Part shown: piece after piece, positions 55,573-64,000 of the stretch | Numbering within the stretch: position 1 is the first letter of the stretch | Layout: every line of letters begins with the position of its first letter | From: Streptomyces sp. ST2-7A | GTDB taxonomy: Bacteria > Actinomycetota > Actinomycetes > Streptomycetales > Streptomycetaceae | DNA length: 64,000 nt | NCBI RefSeq assembly: GCF_021390475.1 | Contig: NZ_JAJUWS010000010.1 | Coordinates: 1 to 64,000, forward strand | Direction: 5' to 3' | Made by a program: the position numbers and the translations under genes | Notes under the pieces: model-generated | Told to the model about the DNA's origin: nothing | What the model saw: only the letters and a program-made list of their open reading frames with translations | Databases searched by the model: none

Positions 55573-55621
55573 ACGGGCCCTGTCGGTCCCCCCCCGCTGG
55601 GGCGGGACCGACAGGGCCCGT
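55573..55621. terminator. Bidirectional terminator before phoP 3' end
   Basis: Perfect 18-bp stem (55573-55590 with 55604-55621), between the convergent lipoprotein gene and phoP. Confidence 0.85.
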
Positions 55622-55706
55622 CCGGCGTCCACCGCCCGTTTCACCGGCCCCGGGCGGTGGGGCCGGTGAAGCCGGCGGACCGAACACACCGCCCGGCCCG
55701 CGACCG

Positions 55707-56387
55707 TCACGGCTCGAACTTGTATCCCAACCCACGCACCGTCACCAGGTAGCGCGGCGCCCCCGGGTCCGGCTCGATCTTCGCCCGCAGCCGCTTGACG
55801 TGCACGTCCAGCGTCTTGGTGTCGCCCACGTAGTCGGCGCCCCAGACCCGGTCGATCAGCTGCATCCGGGTCAGCACGCGGCCGGCGTTGCGCAGCAGCA
55901 TCGCCAACAGGTCGAACTCCTTGAGCGGTAGATCCACCTTGCGGCCGGAGACCGTGACCACGTGCCGGTCCACGTCCATCCGCACCGGTCCGGCCTCCAG
56001 GGCCGCCGGTGCCTCGTCCTCGGCGTCGCCGCGCCGGCGCAGCACCGCGCGGATGCGGGCCACCAGCTCCCTGGACGAGAAGGGCTTGGTGACGTAGTCG
56101 TCGGCTCCTATCTCCAGACCGACGACCTTGTCGATCTCGCTGTCCTTCGCGGTCACCATGATGACCGGCACGTTGGAACGGCCCCGCAGCTGGCGGCAGA
56201 CCTCGGTACCGGGGAGTCCCGGCAGCATCAGGTCCAGCAGCACCAGGTCGGCACCGTTGCGTTCGAATTCGTCCAGCCCCTCGGGTCCGGTGGCCGCGGT
56301 GGCGACCTCGAAACCCTCCTTGCGGAGCATGTACGACAGGGCGTCGCTGAACGATTCCTCGTCCTCGACGACGAGCACTCGGGTCAC
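55707..56387 (-). CDS. phoP: Phosphate response regulator PhoP
   Basis: 226-residue OmpR-type response regulator. Receiver domain with the acidic pocket EDEE (8-11), phospho-Asp in LVLLDLMLPG (about 52), and Lys in DDYVTKPF. The winged helix DNA-binding domain includes GRVLTRMQLIDRVWG and DVHVKRLRAKIEPDP. Binds PHO boxes and activates phosphate-starvation genes. GTG 56387 overlaps the phoR stop (GTGA). The gene order on this strand is phoR then phoP, as in S. coelicolor and Mycobacterium (senX3-regX3). Confidence 0.95.
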   Translation of the reverse strand: MTRVLVVEDEESFSDALSYMLRKEGFEVATAATGPEGLDEFERNGADLVLLDLMLPGLPGTEVCRQLRGRSNVPVIMVTAKDSEIDKVVGLEIGADDYVTKPFSSRELVARIRAVLRRRGDAEDEAPAALEAGPVRMDVDRHVVTVSGRKVDLPLKEFDLLAMLLRNAGRVLTRMQLIDRVWGADYVGDTKTLDVHVKRLRAKIEPDPGAPRYLVTVRGLGYKFEP

Positions 56388-57760
56388 GGGGTGACCTCCC
56401 GGGCGAGATCGTTGGTGCGGGTGGCTGTCGACGGACCGTGTTCCCCGTTCGCCTCCCCGGGCGGGTCGGCGGTGACCTCTCCGGTCACCATGCCGTCCTC
56501 GTCCACGGAGGTGTCGGGGAAGTCCGCCGGTTCGTGCAATGCGCCGCCGGTGGCGTTCCGGTCGCGCCGGGCGGCGCGATGACGCGCACGCGCGCTACCC
56601 GGTTCGGGCAGTCGCAACGTGAAGGTGGAGCCCTGGCCCTCGGCACTCCACACCTGGACCTCCCCGCCGTGCGAGGCGGCCACGTGTTTGACGATGGCCA
56701 GGCCGAGCCCGGTGCCGCCCGTGGATCGGGAGCGAGCCGGGTCGACACGGTAGAAGCGCTCGAAGATGCGCTCCCGATCGGTCTCCGAGATCCCGATGCC
56801 CTGGTCGGTCACCGAGATCTCGATTTGGTCGGCGCCGCGTGGGGCGCCCGCCTCCTCCGCCGGGATGCGCGCGGCGGCGATGGCCACCCGGGTGTGCGCC
56901 GGGCTGTAGTTGACGGCGTTCTCCACGAGATTGCCGAGGGCGGCGGAGAGCTGGCCGCGGTTGCCCCACAGGGTGAGGCCGCCGGCGCCGCCGGCCGCCA
57001 TGGTGATGTTCTTCGCGCTCGCCGCCTGCCTGCAGCGGTCGATGGCCTCGCCGACGAGTTCGTCGACGCTGACCGTCTCCGCGTTGGTCAGCGGGTCGTT
57101 GTCCTGCACCCGGGAGAGATCGATCAGCTCCTGCACCAGGTTGGTCAGCCGGGCGGCTTCCACCTGCATCCGCCCCGCGAACCGGTTGACGGTCTCCGGG
57201 TCGTCGCGGGCGTCCATGACGGCCTCGGAGAGCAGGGAGAGCGCGCCGGCCGGGGTCTTCAGCTCGTGGCTGACGTTGGCGACGAAATCGCGCCGCACCG
57301 CCTCGATGCGCCGGGCCTCGGTGAGGTCCTCGACCAGCAGCAGCACCAGCCGCGACCCGAGCGGCGCGGAGCGCGCGGAGACGGCCAGCGCGTCCGAGCG
57401 GCCCCGGCCGCGACGCGGCAGATCCAGTTCCTGCTGCCGGATCTCACCGTCGCGGCGGGTGTCCCGGGCCATGACGAGCATGGGTTCGACCGCCAGCCGT
57501 CCGCCGCGCACCAGACCCAGCGCGTAGGCGGCGGAGCTGGCCTTGACCACACCGTCGCCCTCGTCGAGCACCACGGCGGAGGATCGGAGCACCGACAGGA
57601 CGGTGTCCACCCCGGGTGGCAGCCCCTGGTCGGCGGGGAGCCCCGAGCGCAGCGGACGCGTCCGTTCGCGCTCGCTGATGCGGAATGCCAGCATGGCGAA
57701 GACGCCGGTGCAGAGCCCGGCGACGGCGGCCACTGCGGCGACCGCCGCGTTCACGTCCAT
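56384..57760 (-). CDS. phoR: Phosphate sensor histidine kinase PhoR (SenX3-like)
   Basis: 458 residues: one N-terminal transmembrane helix (about 5-26), a PAS-like region (about 60-150), the phosphoacceptor helix NVSHELKTPAGALSLLSEA (His about 165), and the HATPase domain with N box NLVENAVNYS, G1 DQGIGIS and G2 GTGLGLAIVKH. The C-terminal 70 residues are disordered. It phosphorylates PhoP when phosphate is low. ATG 57760. Transcribed divergently from phoU across a PHO box. Confidence 0.95.
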   Translation of the reverse strand: MDVNAAVAAVAAVAGLCTGVFAMLAFRISERERTRPLRSGLPADQGLPPGVDTVLSVLRSSAVVLDEGDGVVKASSAAYALGLVRGGRLAVEPMLVMARDTRRDGEIRQQELDLPRRGRGRSDALAVSARSAPLGSRLVLLLVEDLTEARRIEAVRRDFVANVSHELKTPAGALSLLSEAVMDARDDPETVNRFAGRMQVEAARLTNLVQELIDLSRVQDNDPLTNAETVSVDELVGEAIDRCRQAASAKNITMAAGGAGGLTLWGNRGQLSAALGNLVENAVNYSPAHTRVAIAAARIPAEEAGAPRGADQIEISVTDQGIGISETDRERIFERFYRVDPARSRSTGGTGLGLAIVKHVAASHGGEVQVWSAEGQGSTFTLRLPEPGSARARHRAARRDRNATGGALHEPADFPDTSVDEDGMVTGEVTADPPGEANGEHGPSTATRTNDLAREVTP

Positions 57761-57833
57761 GACCTCAGGTTATGCGTCGGCGACGAGCGGACCACAGAGC
57801 CGGGGGCGAATGCTCGTCCGTGGTCCCGGATAA

Positions 57834-57866
57834 GTTCACCTTCCCGACGCAGTCGGTTCACCTTGC
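57834..57866. promoter_or_regulatory. PHO box (PhoP direct repeats) between phoR and phoU
   Basis: Two 11-nt units, GTTCACCTTCC (57834-57844) and GTTCACCTTGC (57856-57866), in 11-nt register with a degenerate middle unit. Matches the Streptomyces PHO-box pattern of GTTCACC repeats. Confidence 0.85.
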
Positions 57867-58159
57867 GGGGCGGCGCCGGACGCACGGGGAGCGAACGGTG
57901 GCATATGACGGCGCGCGCCCATCGACGCACGCCGGTCCGCTGGACCCATGACGGGTCCGACCCCGTCGATCCGGGATGCCGGAGCGGCGTCGGGGGATAC
58001 TTCGGGGTACACCCCGACGTCCCGTCGCCGACACCCCGGCCCCTCACGGCCCCGGGGCCGGTCGACGGAAGGGAACCCCCGGGGGATCGCGCGACGCACG
58101 GGTAGCGGCGGAAACACGACCGGGACCGGTCGGAGAACGGCAGGAGAGGGCACGACAAC

Positions 58160-58834
58160 ATGCGTGACGCGTATCACGAGGAACTGGACGCGATCAGCGA
58201 CAACCTGGTGGAGATGGCCCGTTTCGTCGGCTCCGCGATGGGACGCGCGACCACGGCGATCCTGGACGCCGACCTCAAGCTCGCCGAGAGCGTGATCGAG
58301 GGCGACGACAAGGTCGACCAGATGCACCGCGACCTGGAGAACAGCGCGATAGCGCTGCTGGCCCGCCAGCAGCCGGTCGCCACCGATCTGCGGATCGTGG
58401 TGACCTCGCTGCGGATGAGCGCCGACCTTGAACGGTCCGGCGACCTCGCCCAGCACGTGGCGAAGGTGGCGCGGCTGCGCTTCCCCGACTCCGCGGTGCC
58501 CCGCGACATCCAGGCCACCATCCTGGAGATGGGGCAGCTGGCGCAGCGACTGATGGCCAAGGCGGCCGAGGTGATCATCACCAAGGACGTCGAGCTGGCC
58601 CTGCAGCTGGAGCAGGACGACGACGCGATGGACTCGCTCCACCGCAACCTGTTCCGCCACCTGATGGACGACCGGTGGAAGCACGGTATCGAGACCGCCG
58701 TGGACGTGACCCTGCTGGGCCGGTACTACGAGCGGTTCGCCGACCACGCCGTGTCGGTCGCGCGCCGCGTGGTGTACCTGGTGACGGGGGAGCACGCCGA
58801 CGAGTTCGAGCCGGAGCCTCCGCCGGAGCCCTGA
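58160..58834 (+). CDS. phoU: Phosphate transport system regulator PhoU
   Basis: 224-residue two-bundle helical protein. Opens MRDAYHEELDAISDNLVEMA, with the repeated metal-binding motifs EGDDKVDQMH (about 54) and EQDDDAMDSLH (about 155) and the ERSGDLAQH / ERFADHAVS helices. It links the Pst transporter to PhoR and dampens the response when phosphate is plentiful. ATG 58160 has GGCAGGAGAGGG upstream. PhoP binding at the shared PHO box would couple its expression to phoRP. Confidence 0.96.
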   Translation: MRDAYHEELDAISDNLVEMARFVGSAMGRATTAILDADLKLAESVIEGDDKVDQMHRDLENSAIALLARQQPVATDLRIVVTSLRMSADLERSGDLAQHVAKVARLRFPDSAVPRDIQATILEMGQLAQRLMAKAAEVIITKDVELALQLEQDDDAMDSLHRNLFRHLMDDRWKHGIETAVDVTLLGRYYERFADHAVSVARRVVYLVTGEHADEFEPEPPPEP

Positions 58835-58974
58835 GTCGGGGCCCCGCGCCGGGGTGGACGCCTCCGCGCGAATGCTTCCACGCGCCGGGAATGCGCCCGG
58901 GTGACGTCTTCGTCCCCCGGGGAGGAACGCTCCGGAGGAAGTGGAAGACGTTGTCGCCACGGAGGAGGAACCCC

Positions 58975-59076
58975 ATGGTCGAGTACGTTCCGACGCGCGC
59001 GTCCTGCAGTTGTGGGTCGGGGTGCAGCTGCGGCTGCCAGTCCGGCGGATCCTGCCAGTGCGGCGGGTCCTGCTGA
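58975..59076 (+). CDS. 33-residue Cys-rich peptide (metallothionein-like)
   Basis: MVEYVPTRASCSCGSGCSCG followed by CQSGGSCQCGGSC: eight Cys at 11, 13, 17, 19, 21, 27, 29 and 33, interleaved with Ser, Gly and Gln, no aromatic residue in the Cys part. This is the composition of a metallothionein; spacing C-x-C repeats suit Zn, Cu or Cd clusters. ATG 58975 has GGAGGAGGAA immediately upstream. It has its own terminator (59118-59155) and a leader with an inverted repeat ACGTCTTC/GAAGACGT (58904-58911, 58944-58951). Easily missed because of size. Not a family I can name. Confidence 0.75.
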   Translation: MVEYVPTRASCSCGSGCSCGCQSGGSCQCGGSC

Positions 59077-59117
59077 GGTCGGGAATCCGACACGGGCCAC
59101 CGGCCCGGTGAACACCC

Positions 59118-59155
59118 GGGGCCCGGTGCGCGACACCCGTCGCGCACCGGGCCCC
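59118..59155 (+). terminator. Terminator after the Cys-rich peptide gene
   Basis: Perfect 17-bp stem (59118-59134 with 59139-59155), loop ACCC, 42 nt after the peptide stop. Confidence 0.85.
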
Positions 59156-59285
59156 ACCCCGTGCCGGGGCGGGGCGGGGCGGCCCCACACCCGCGAAGAC
59201 GCACCACGCATCCAACCGGGTGGGCGACCCGTCGCGCTCCCCCGGGGACACCAGCGTCCGGGCACCCGTGGCGGGGAAACGCGAG

Positions 59286-59319
59286 GGGTCCCACCCGCGG
59301 AAACCCGCGGGTGGGACCC
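59286..59319 (-). terminator. gpmA terminator
   Basis: Perfect 15-bp stem (59286-59300 with 59305-59319), loop AAAC, 25 nt past the gpmA stop on the minus strand. Confidence 0.85.
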
Positions 59320-59344
59320 TTCGCCCGGGTGGGGCCCCTCGTCG

Positions 59345-60103
59345 TTACTTGCGGCCCTGGTTCTTCACGGCCTCGATGGCGGCCTCGGCGGCCTTCGGGT
59401 CGAGGTAGCGCCCGCCGGGGGTGATCGGCGAGAAGTCGGCGTCCAGTTCGTACAGCAGCGGGATGCCGGTGGGGATGTTCAGGCCCACGATGTCCTGGTC
59501 GGAGACGTCGTCCAGATGCTTGACCAGGGCGCGCAGGCTGTTGCCGTGGGCGGCGACCAGCACGGTGCGACCGGCGGCCAGGTCCGGCACGATCGAGTCG
59601 TACCAGTACGGCAGCATCCGCGCCACGACATCCTCGAGGCACTCGGTGCGCGGCCGCAGGTCGGCGGGCAGGTGGGCGTAGCGGGGGTCGTCGCTCTGCG
59701 ACCACTCGGCGCCGTCCTCCAGGACCGGCGGCGGGGTGTCGTAGGAACGGCGCCAGGTCATGAACTGCTCCTCGCCGAACTCGGCGAGGGTGGCTGCCTT
59801 GTCCTTGCCCTGGAGGGCGCCGTAGTGGCGCTCGTTCAGGCGCCAACTGCGGTGGACGGTGATCCACGCGCGGTCCGCGACGTCCAGCGCCAGGTTGGCG
59901 GTCCGGATGGCACGCCGCTGCAGCGAGGTGTGCAGGACATCGGGCAGGAGGTCGTTCTCCCGGAGCAGTTCACCACCCCGGACGGCCTCCCGCTCACCCT
60001 TCTCGGTGAGGTTGACGTCCACCCAACCGGTGAACAGGTTCTTGGCGTTCCACTCGCTCTCGCCGTGGCGGAGCAGGATCAGACGGTACGGTGCGTCGGC
60101 CAT
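59345..60103 (-). CDS. gpmA: 2,3-bisphosphoglycerate-dependent phosphoglycerate mutase
   Basis: 252-residue glycolytic enzyme interconverting 3- and 2-phosphoglycerate through a phosphohistidine. LRHGESEWN (phospho-His at 13), the [16 protein letters not shown] block, and [15 protein letters not shown] near 185 are all characteristic. The ATG at 60103 follows TAGGCT by 6 nt with no ribosome site, so the mRNA is probably leaderless. Ends at a strong hairpin. Confidence 0.96.
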   Translation of the reverse strand: MADAPYRLILLRHGESEWNAKNLFTGWVDVNLTEKGEREAVRGGELLRENDLLPDVLHTSLQRRAIRTANLALDVADRAWITVHRSWRLNERHYGALQGKDKAATLAEFGEEQFMTWRRSYDTPPPVLEDGAEWSQSDDPRYAHLPADLRPRTECLEDVVARMLPYWYDSIVPDLAAGRTVLVAAHGNSLRALVKHLDDVSDQDIVGLNIPTGIPLLYELDADFSPITPGGRYLDPKAAEAAIEAVKNQGRK

Positions 60104-60109
60104 GTTCAG

Positions 60110-60115
60110 AGCCTA
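60110..60115 (-). promoter_or_regulatory. -10 hexamer of a leaderless gpmA transcript
   Basis: TAGGCT on the minus strand, 6 nt before ATG 60103. Confidence 0.5.
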
Positions 60116-60298
60116 AACGAACTCCCCGTTCGGGGCCGGGCGGGGCTCGCGGAGCGGACACCGGCGGTGTTCCGCCGGGCCGCCGGCGGGCCCGTCCGCG
60201 GTCCGCGCAACGCCGTGCGGCCGAAGCGGCGGGTGGCCGGGGCACCGTGCGGGCCCGGCGGACCGGGTCGTGGCCGGGGCCCCGCCGGTGACCGGGCG

Positions 60299-60988
60299 TC
60301 AGTCCGACGCGCCGGGGCCCGCGTCGGGCCCGGCGGTTTCGGCGGGTGGCCGGGTCAGGTGCGCGAACGCCTCCAGGTTGCGGGTGGATTCGCCGCGCGC
60401 GGTGCGCCAGGCGTGTTCGCGTCGGATGGCCCCGGCGAACCCCTTCTCCAGCAGCGTGTTGAACGCCCCGTCGGCCTGCTCCAGCACGGTACCGAGCACG
60501 CGGTCGATCTCCTCGGCGGTCACCGAGGCCAGCGGCAGTCGGCCCGCCAGGTAGACGTCGCCGAGGCCGTCGAGGGCGTAGGCGACGCCGTACAGCCGGG
60601 TGTTGCGCTCCAGCAGCCAGCGGTGCACCTCGGCGTGGTTCTCGTCGGGGCGGCGGATGACGAAGGCGTTGACCGACAGGGAGTGCTCGCCGACCACCAG
60701 GGAGCAGGTGGTGGAGAGCTTGCGGGTGCCGGGGAGGGTGACGACGTACCGGCCGGGGGCGGGGCTCTCCCAGCGGGCGTCGGTCCCCTCGGCGAGGTCG
60801 GTCAGCGCCGCCTCGACGGTGCGGCGGGCCCGCCCGGCGGGATCCGCCGGGCCGGGCGCGCCCTCGGTTCCCGTCCCCGGGGTCCCGGGCGTCCCACGGC
60901 TCTCGGGGGGCTCCGGGGTTTCAGGGGTCCCGGGGGTCTCCGGCCTCTCCGGGTCGGTGCGGTCCGGGGTCTGTCGCGGCTCAGCCAT
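60299..60988 (-). CDS. YbjN domain-containing protein
   Basis: 229 residues. A Pro/Thr/Glu low-complexity start (1-50) precedes a YbjN-like type III secretion chaperone fold (about 52-190: [74 protein letters not shown]). Actinobacterial YbjN proteins have no defined function. ATG 60988 lies inside the last codons of mshA (8-nt overlap), yet it also follows TACGAT by 6 nt, so it may be made both by coupling and from a leaderless mRNA. Confidence 0.87.
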   Translation of the reverse strand: MAEPRQTPDRTDPERPETPGTPETPEPPESRGTPGTPGTGTEGAPGPADPAGRARRTVEAALTDLAEGTDARWESPAPGRYVVTLPGTRKLSTTCSLVVGEHSLSVNAFVIRRPDENHAEVHRWLLERNTRLYGVAYALDGLGDVYLAGRLPLASVTAEEIDRVLGTVLEQADGAFNTLLEKGFAGAIRREHAWRTARGESTRNLEAFAHLTRPPAETAGPDAGPGASD

Positions 60989-62423
60989 GCCCCGATCGTA
61001 GGGGCCCGTCCCCGGGACCCTCGGGACCGGCGCCGCCGACCATCCGCCCACCCGCCGAAACACCGGGGCCGCCGGGGCCGGTGACGCCGGGGAAGGGGGA
61101 GGCGGGGGCGAGCGGGCGGGGACGGTAGCGGTCGCCCAGTCGGCGCTCGGCGATCGCGTCGGTGTACACCTCCGCGGTGGCCGCCGCGGCGGCGCCCCAG
61201 CCGAAGCGGGAGGCGTGCCGGACCGCGGCGGCGCCGAGGCGACCGGAGAGGTCGGGGTCGGCGGCGAACCGGGCGAGCGCGGTGGCGTAGTCGCGGGGGT
61301 CGTGGCCCCGGACGAGGTAACCGGTGGTGCCGTCGGCCACCGCCGTCGGCAGGCCGCCGACGGCCGCCGCGATCACGGGCGTGCCGCACGCCTGGGCCTC
61401 CAGCGCGACCAGGCCGAAGGACTCGTTGTACGAGGGCATCACCAGCACGTCGGCCGCCCGGTACCAGTCGGCCAGGCCGTCCTGGGCGACCGGCGGCCGG
61501 AACCGCACCAGTTCGGCGATGCCGAGCCGCGCGGCGAGCTTGTGCAGGTGCTCGGGGCGGGCGAGGCCGGACCCGCTGGGCCCGCCGACCACGGGGACGA
61601 CCAGCCGGGAGCGCAGCGCCGGGTCCCGTTCCACGAGGTGGTGGACGGCGTGCAGCAGCACATCCGGGGCCTTGAGCGGCTGTATGCGGCCGGCGAAGAG
61701 TGGGATCAGCGCGTCGGCGGGCAGGCCGAGGCGGGCCCGGGCGGCGGCGCGGCCGTCGGCGGGACGGAAGCGCTCCAGGTTCACGCCGGGGTGCACGACG
61801 GCGGTGTGCACGGGATCGGCGTCGTAGTGGTGGACGAGTTCCGCGGCCTCCTCGGCGGTGTTGGCGATCAGCCGGTCCGCGGCGGCCACCACCTGCGTCT
61901 CGCCGATGACCCGGGCGGCGGGTTCGGGGGCGTCTCCCTCGGCGAGGGCGGCGTTCTTGACCTTCGCCATGGTGTGCATGGTGTGCACCAGCGGCACGCC
62001 CCAGCGTTCGGCGGCGAGCCAGCCGACGTGGCCGGAGAGCCAGTAGTGGGAGTGGACCAGGTCGTAGTGGTCCGGGCGGCGGCCGGCCCAGGCCCGCATG
62101 ACGCCGTGCGTGAAGGCGCACAACTGGGCGGGGAGGTCCTCCTTGGCCAGGCCCTCGTAGGGGCCGGCGTCGATGTGCCGGACGATGACGCCGGGGGCCA
62201 GTTCCACCCGGGGTGCCAGCGCCCCGGCGGTGGAACGGGTGAAGACCTCCACCTCGGTGCCGAGGTCGGCGAGCCGGCGGGCCAGCTCCACGATGTAGAC
62301 GTTCATGCCGCCGGCGTCGCCGGTGCCCGGCTGGTGCAGCGGCGAGGTGTGCACACTGAGCATGGCGACCCGGCGCGGGTGTCGGCCACCGCGGCGGCGC
62401 CTGAGCCGAACGATGTCGGGCAC
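60981..62423 (-). CDS. mshA: D-inositol-3-phosphate glycosyltransferase (mycothiol biosynthesis)
   Basis: 480-residue GT-B, GT4 enzyme that transfers GlcNAc to 1-D-myo-inositol-3-phosphate, the first step of mycothiol. MshA features: [20 protein letters not shown] near the start, [35 protein letters not shown] and the donor-site [20 protein letters not shown] (about 390). GTG 62423 has GGGAGGACAC upstream; the longer frame to 62573 is discarded. The last about 35 residues are Pro/Gly-rich. Overlaps the ybjN-like start by 8 nt. Confidence 0.95.
   Translation of the reverse strand: MPDIVRLRRRRGGRHPRRVAMLSVHTSPLHQPGTGDAGGMNVYIVELARRLADLGTEVEVFTRSTAGALAPRVELAPGVIVRHIDAGPYEGLAKEDLPAQLCAFTHGVMRAWAGRRPDHYDLVHSHYWLSGHVGWLAAERWGVPLVHTMHTMAKVKNAALAEGDAPEPAARVIGETQVVAAADRLIANTAEEAAELVHHYDADPVHTAVVHPGVNLERFRPADGRAAARARLGLPADALIPLFAGRIQPLKAPDVLLHAVHHLVERDPALRSRLVVPVVGGPSGSGLARPEHLHKLAARLGIAELVRFRPPVAQDGLADWYRAADVLVMPSYNESFGLVALEAQACGTPVIAAAVGGLPTAVADGTTGYLVRGHDPRDYATALARFAADPDLSGRLGAAAVRHASRFGWGAAAAATAEVYTDAIAERRLGDRYRPRPLAPASPFPGVTGPGGPGVSAGGRMVGGAGPEGPGDGPLRSGHG
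60995..61000 (-). promoter_or_regulatory. -10 hexamer of a leaderless ybjN transcript inside mshA
   Basis: TACGAT on the minus strand, 6 nt before ATG 60988, within the mshA coding end. Confidence 0.4.
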
Positions 62424-62659
62424 GTGTCCTCCCGGGGTGACGACGGGCGGGCTCCGGGTCCGAGAACACGGATGCCTCGACCCGTCTTCCCACTTTGCCA
62501 AAACGTGACCGATTTCGAGCGGAATCGCCGGCGGTCGGTGGAGGTGACGAGGCATCCCGCCGACGGCGGGCACGCGCGGGGTCGCCTACGGTGTCCCGGG
62601 CACGACGGGCGGGCGACCGCCCGGAACGGAACGCGCCGGGGCGCGGCGGGAGGGACGGC

Positions 62660-63532
62660 ATGACGGGCGACACGGCGACCGACGGGAACGGCCGGGGCGT
62701 CGGCGGCACCGCCCGGTCCCGGTCCGGGAACCGCCCCACCGGCACCGTCACCCGGGGCACCACCCACCGCAACCGACTGCGCCGCATGGACCGCTGGATC
62801 GTCGCCGAACACGGCGCCGCCCTGCGCCGCTCCCCCCATCCGCCCCTGGCCGTGGACCTCGGTTACGGAGCGGCCCCGTGGACGGCGGTGGAACTGGCGG
62901 GACGCCTGCGCGCCGTGCGGCCCGACGTCCGCCTGGTGGGCCTGGAGATCGACCCCGCGCGGGTGGCGGCGGCACAGCCCTTCGCCACGCCGGGATTGGC
63001 CTTCCGGCGCGGCGGCTTCGAGGTGCCACCGGGGGGCGGGGACGACCCGACCGACCCCGCCGACCGGCCGCTGCTGATCCGCGCCGCCAACGTGCTGCGG
63101 CAGTACCCGGAGGAGGAGGTGCCCGCCGCCTGGCGGCTGATGTGCGGGCGGCTGGCGCCCGACGGACTGCTGGTGGAGGGCACCTGCGACGAGATCGGCC
63201 GCCGGCACGCCTGGGTGGCCCTTGGCCCGGAGGGGCCGCGCACCCTGACCCTGGCCGCCCGCCTGGCCGACCTGGGCACCCCGGGCGACCTGGCGGAGCG
63301 GCTGCCGAAGGCACTGATCCACCGCAACGTGCCGGGTGAGCCGGTGCACGCCTGGCTGCGCGACCTGGACCGCGCCTGGGCCGCCGCCGCGCCGTTCGGG
63401 GCGCTGGGCGCCCGGCAGCGGTGGCTGCGCACGGTGCGGTCGGTGGCGGCCGACTGGCCGGTGCGCGGCGGGCACACCCGGCACCGGCAGGGCGAGGTCA
63501 CCGTCGACTGGTCCGCCGTCGCCCCCCGCTGA
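62660..63532 (+). CDS. SAM-dependent methyltransferase-like protein
   Basis: 290 residues with a class I Rossmann fold: motif I LAVDLGYGAAPWTAVELA (about 68-85), motif II acidic end VRLVGLEIDPARVAAAQPFA, and a post-I strand DRPLLIRAANVLRQYPEEE. Motif I reads DLGYG where E/DxGxG is usual, so SAM binding is plausible. Substrate unknown. ATG 62660 has GGGAGGGAC upstream. First 40 residues are low complexity. Divergent from mshA. Commonly found beside mshA in streptomycetes. Confidence 0.83.
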   Translation: MTGDTATDGNGRGVGGTARSRSGNRPTGTVTRGTTHRNRLRRMDRWIVAEHGAALRRSPHPPLAVDLGYGAAPWTAVELAGRLRAVRPDVRLVGLEIDPARVAAAQPFATPGLAFRRGGFEVPPGGGDDPTDPADRPLLIRAANVLRQYPEEEVPAAWRLMCGRLAPDGLLVEGTCDEIGRRHAWVALGPEGPRTLTLAARLADLGTPGDLAERLPKALIHRNVPGEPVHAWLRDLDRAWAAAAPFGALGARQRWLRTVRSVAADWPVRGGHTRHRQGEVTVDWSAVAPR

Positions 63533-63573
63533 CCCCGGCGGGCACGCCGGGCGGCACGCCGGGCGGCGGGCCG

Positions 63574-64000
63574 TCAGGCGGCGGGGCGGTCGAGGTCGCG
63601 CAGCGCGTGCACGGCCTCGTCCAGCAGTTCGCGGTCCTGCGGGTGGGTGAGGCGTTCGCGGGCGGCGGCCGGCTCCAGCCACAGCAGGGCGTCGATCTCG
63701 TCGTTGGGCTCGAAGGTCCCCCCGAGCGCCTCGGCGAGCCAGTAGCGGACCTCCTTGGGCCGTCCCTTCGCCGAGTAGTACTGGGTGGACAACGCGGGCC
63801 CCGGCACGCAGACCATGCCGGTCTCCTCCCGCACCTCCCGCACCGCCGCCGCCCGGGGCTCCTCACCGGGCAACAGCTTGCCCTTGGGGTGGGACCAGTC
63901 GTCGTACTTCGGCCGGTGCACCAGGGCGAACAGCGGCGGAGGCCACTCGTCGGTCCCACCGGGGACGGGATCGACCCCGGCGGGACCGTCGGTCCGGGCG
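63574..64000 (-). CDS. Nudix hydrolase, 5' end beyond the window
   Basis: The 142 codons inside the window stay open to the right edge. The Nudix box is GEEPRAAAVREVREETGM (G-x5-E-x7-REVREETG pattern), preceded by LVHRPKYDDWSHPKGKL, which is the actinobacterial MutT1-like N-terminal signature. The shorter reading from GTG 63921 starts inside that conserved block and is therefore not the true start. It should hydrolyse a nucleoside diphosphate derivative. Convergent with the methyltransferase gene. Confidence 0.88.
   Translation of the reverse strand, partial: ARTDGPAGVDPVPGGTDEWPPPLFALVHRPKYDDWSHPKGKLLPGEEPRAAAVREVREETGMVCVPGPALSTQYYSAKGRPKEVRYWLAEALGGTFEPNDEIDALLWLEPAAARERLTHPQDRELLDEAVHALRDLDRPAA

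Noticed and set aside
54088..55710. 540-codon minus-strand frame opposite the DUF461 lipoprotein
   Set aside because: Gly/Val/Asp-rich antisense pattern; the lipoprotein signal and ribosome site are on the plus strand.

Overview
The window comes from a very high-GC actinomycete, almost certainly a Streptomyces or close relative. Third codon positions are overwhelmingly G/C, many starts are GTG, and the gene content is typical of the genus: groEL2 with CIRCE operators, GAF-PAS-GGDEF cdgB, msiK, phoRP/phoU, mshA, carD-ispD-ispF-cysS and an XRE/DUF397 locus. From memory, the order resembles the SCO4200-SCO4300 core region of S. coelicolor; I could not align it.

Layout. Positions 0-4.5 kb: cutC, an HD-domain protein, a DUF4031 protein, then an RpiR-type regulator with murQ (MurNAc-6-P recycling). 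4.8-9.7 kb: groEL, a cold-shock protein, a MoaD-like sulfur carrier and a threonine-synthase-family enzyme under a SAM riboswitch. 9.7-20.4 kb: compatible-solute genes (gpgS, otsA, otsB) interrupted by an accessory patch (PIN toxin/antitoxin plus a secreted/lipoprotein pair), a MerR regulator, a DUF3263 protein and a Tat-type sugar-binding lipoprotein. 20.8-29.1 kb: a GlcNAc kinase-like/nagA operon behind a DasR-like site, a carbohydrate-binding membrane protein, cdgB behind a CRP-like palindrome, a flavin reductase, arfB and terD. 29.1-37.8 kb: accessory region with two frameshifted genes at an XRE/DUF397 locus, a TetR/oxidoreductase pair, MerR proteins and tandem repeats. 38.8-49.3 kb: tRNA-Thr(TGT), msiK, a nucleotidyltransferase, a MarR/NmrA operon, DoxX, an L,D-transpeptidase and a 23S rRNA methyltransferase. 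49.5-64 kb: cysS, ispF, ispD, carD, a lipoprotein, phoP-phoR divergent from phoU across a PHO box, a 33-residue Cys-rich peptide, gpmA, a YbjN-like protein, mshA, a methyltransferase and the 3' part of a Nudix gene that leaves the window.

How the genes fit together. MurQ and NagA both feed amino-sugar recycling. Two DasR-like sites (one before the kinase gene, one across the cutC start codon) suggest GlcNAc control reaches further than the obvious operon. GpgS, OtsA and OtsB make glucosylglycerate and trehalose precursors. MsiK would energise several sugar ABC importers. PhoRP/PhoU handle phosphate. MshA starts mycothiol synthesis.

The strongest leads are: (1) the SAM-riboswitch-controlled ThrC paralogue beside a Gly-Gly sulfur carrier, which reads like a methionine-making pair; (2) the dre-like site over the cutC start, written with otherwise rare codons; (3) the tiny Cys-rich peptide gene with its own terminator next to phoU; (4) at least nine genes whose start codon sits 6-7 nt after a -10-like hexamer, indicating leaderless transcripts; (5) three single-base indels within about 1 kb at the XRE/DUF397 locus.
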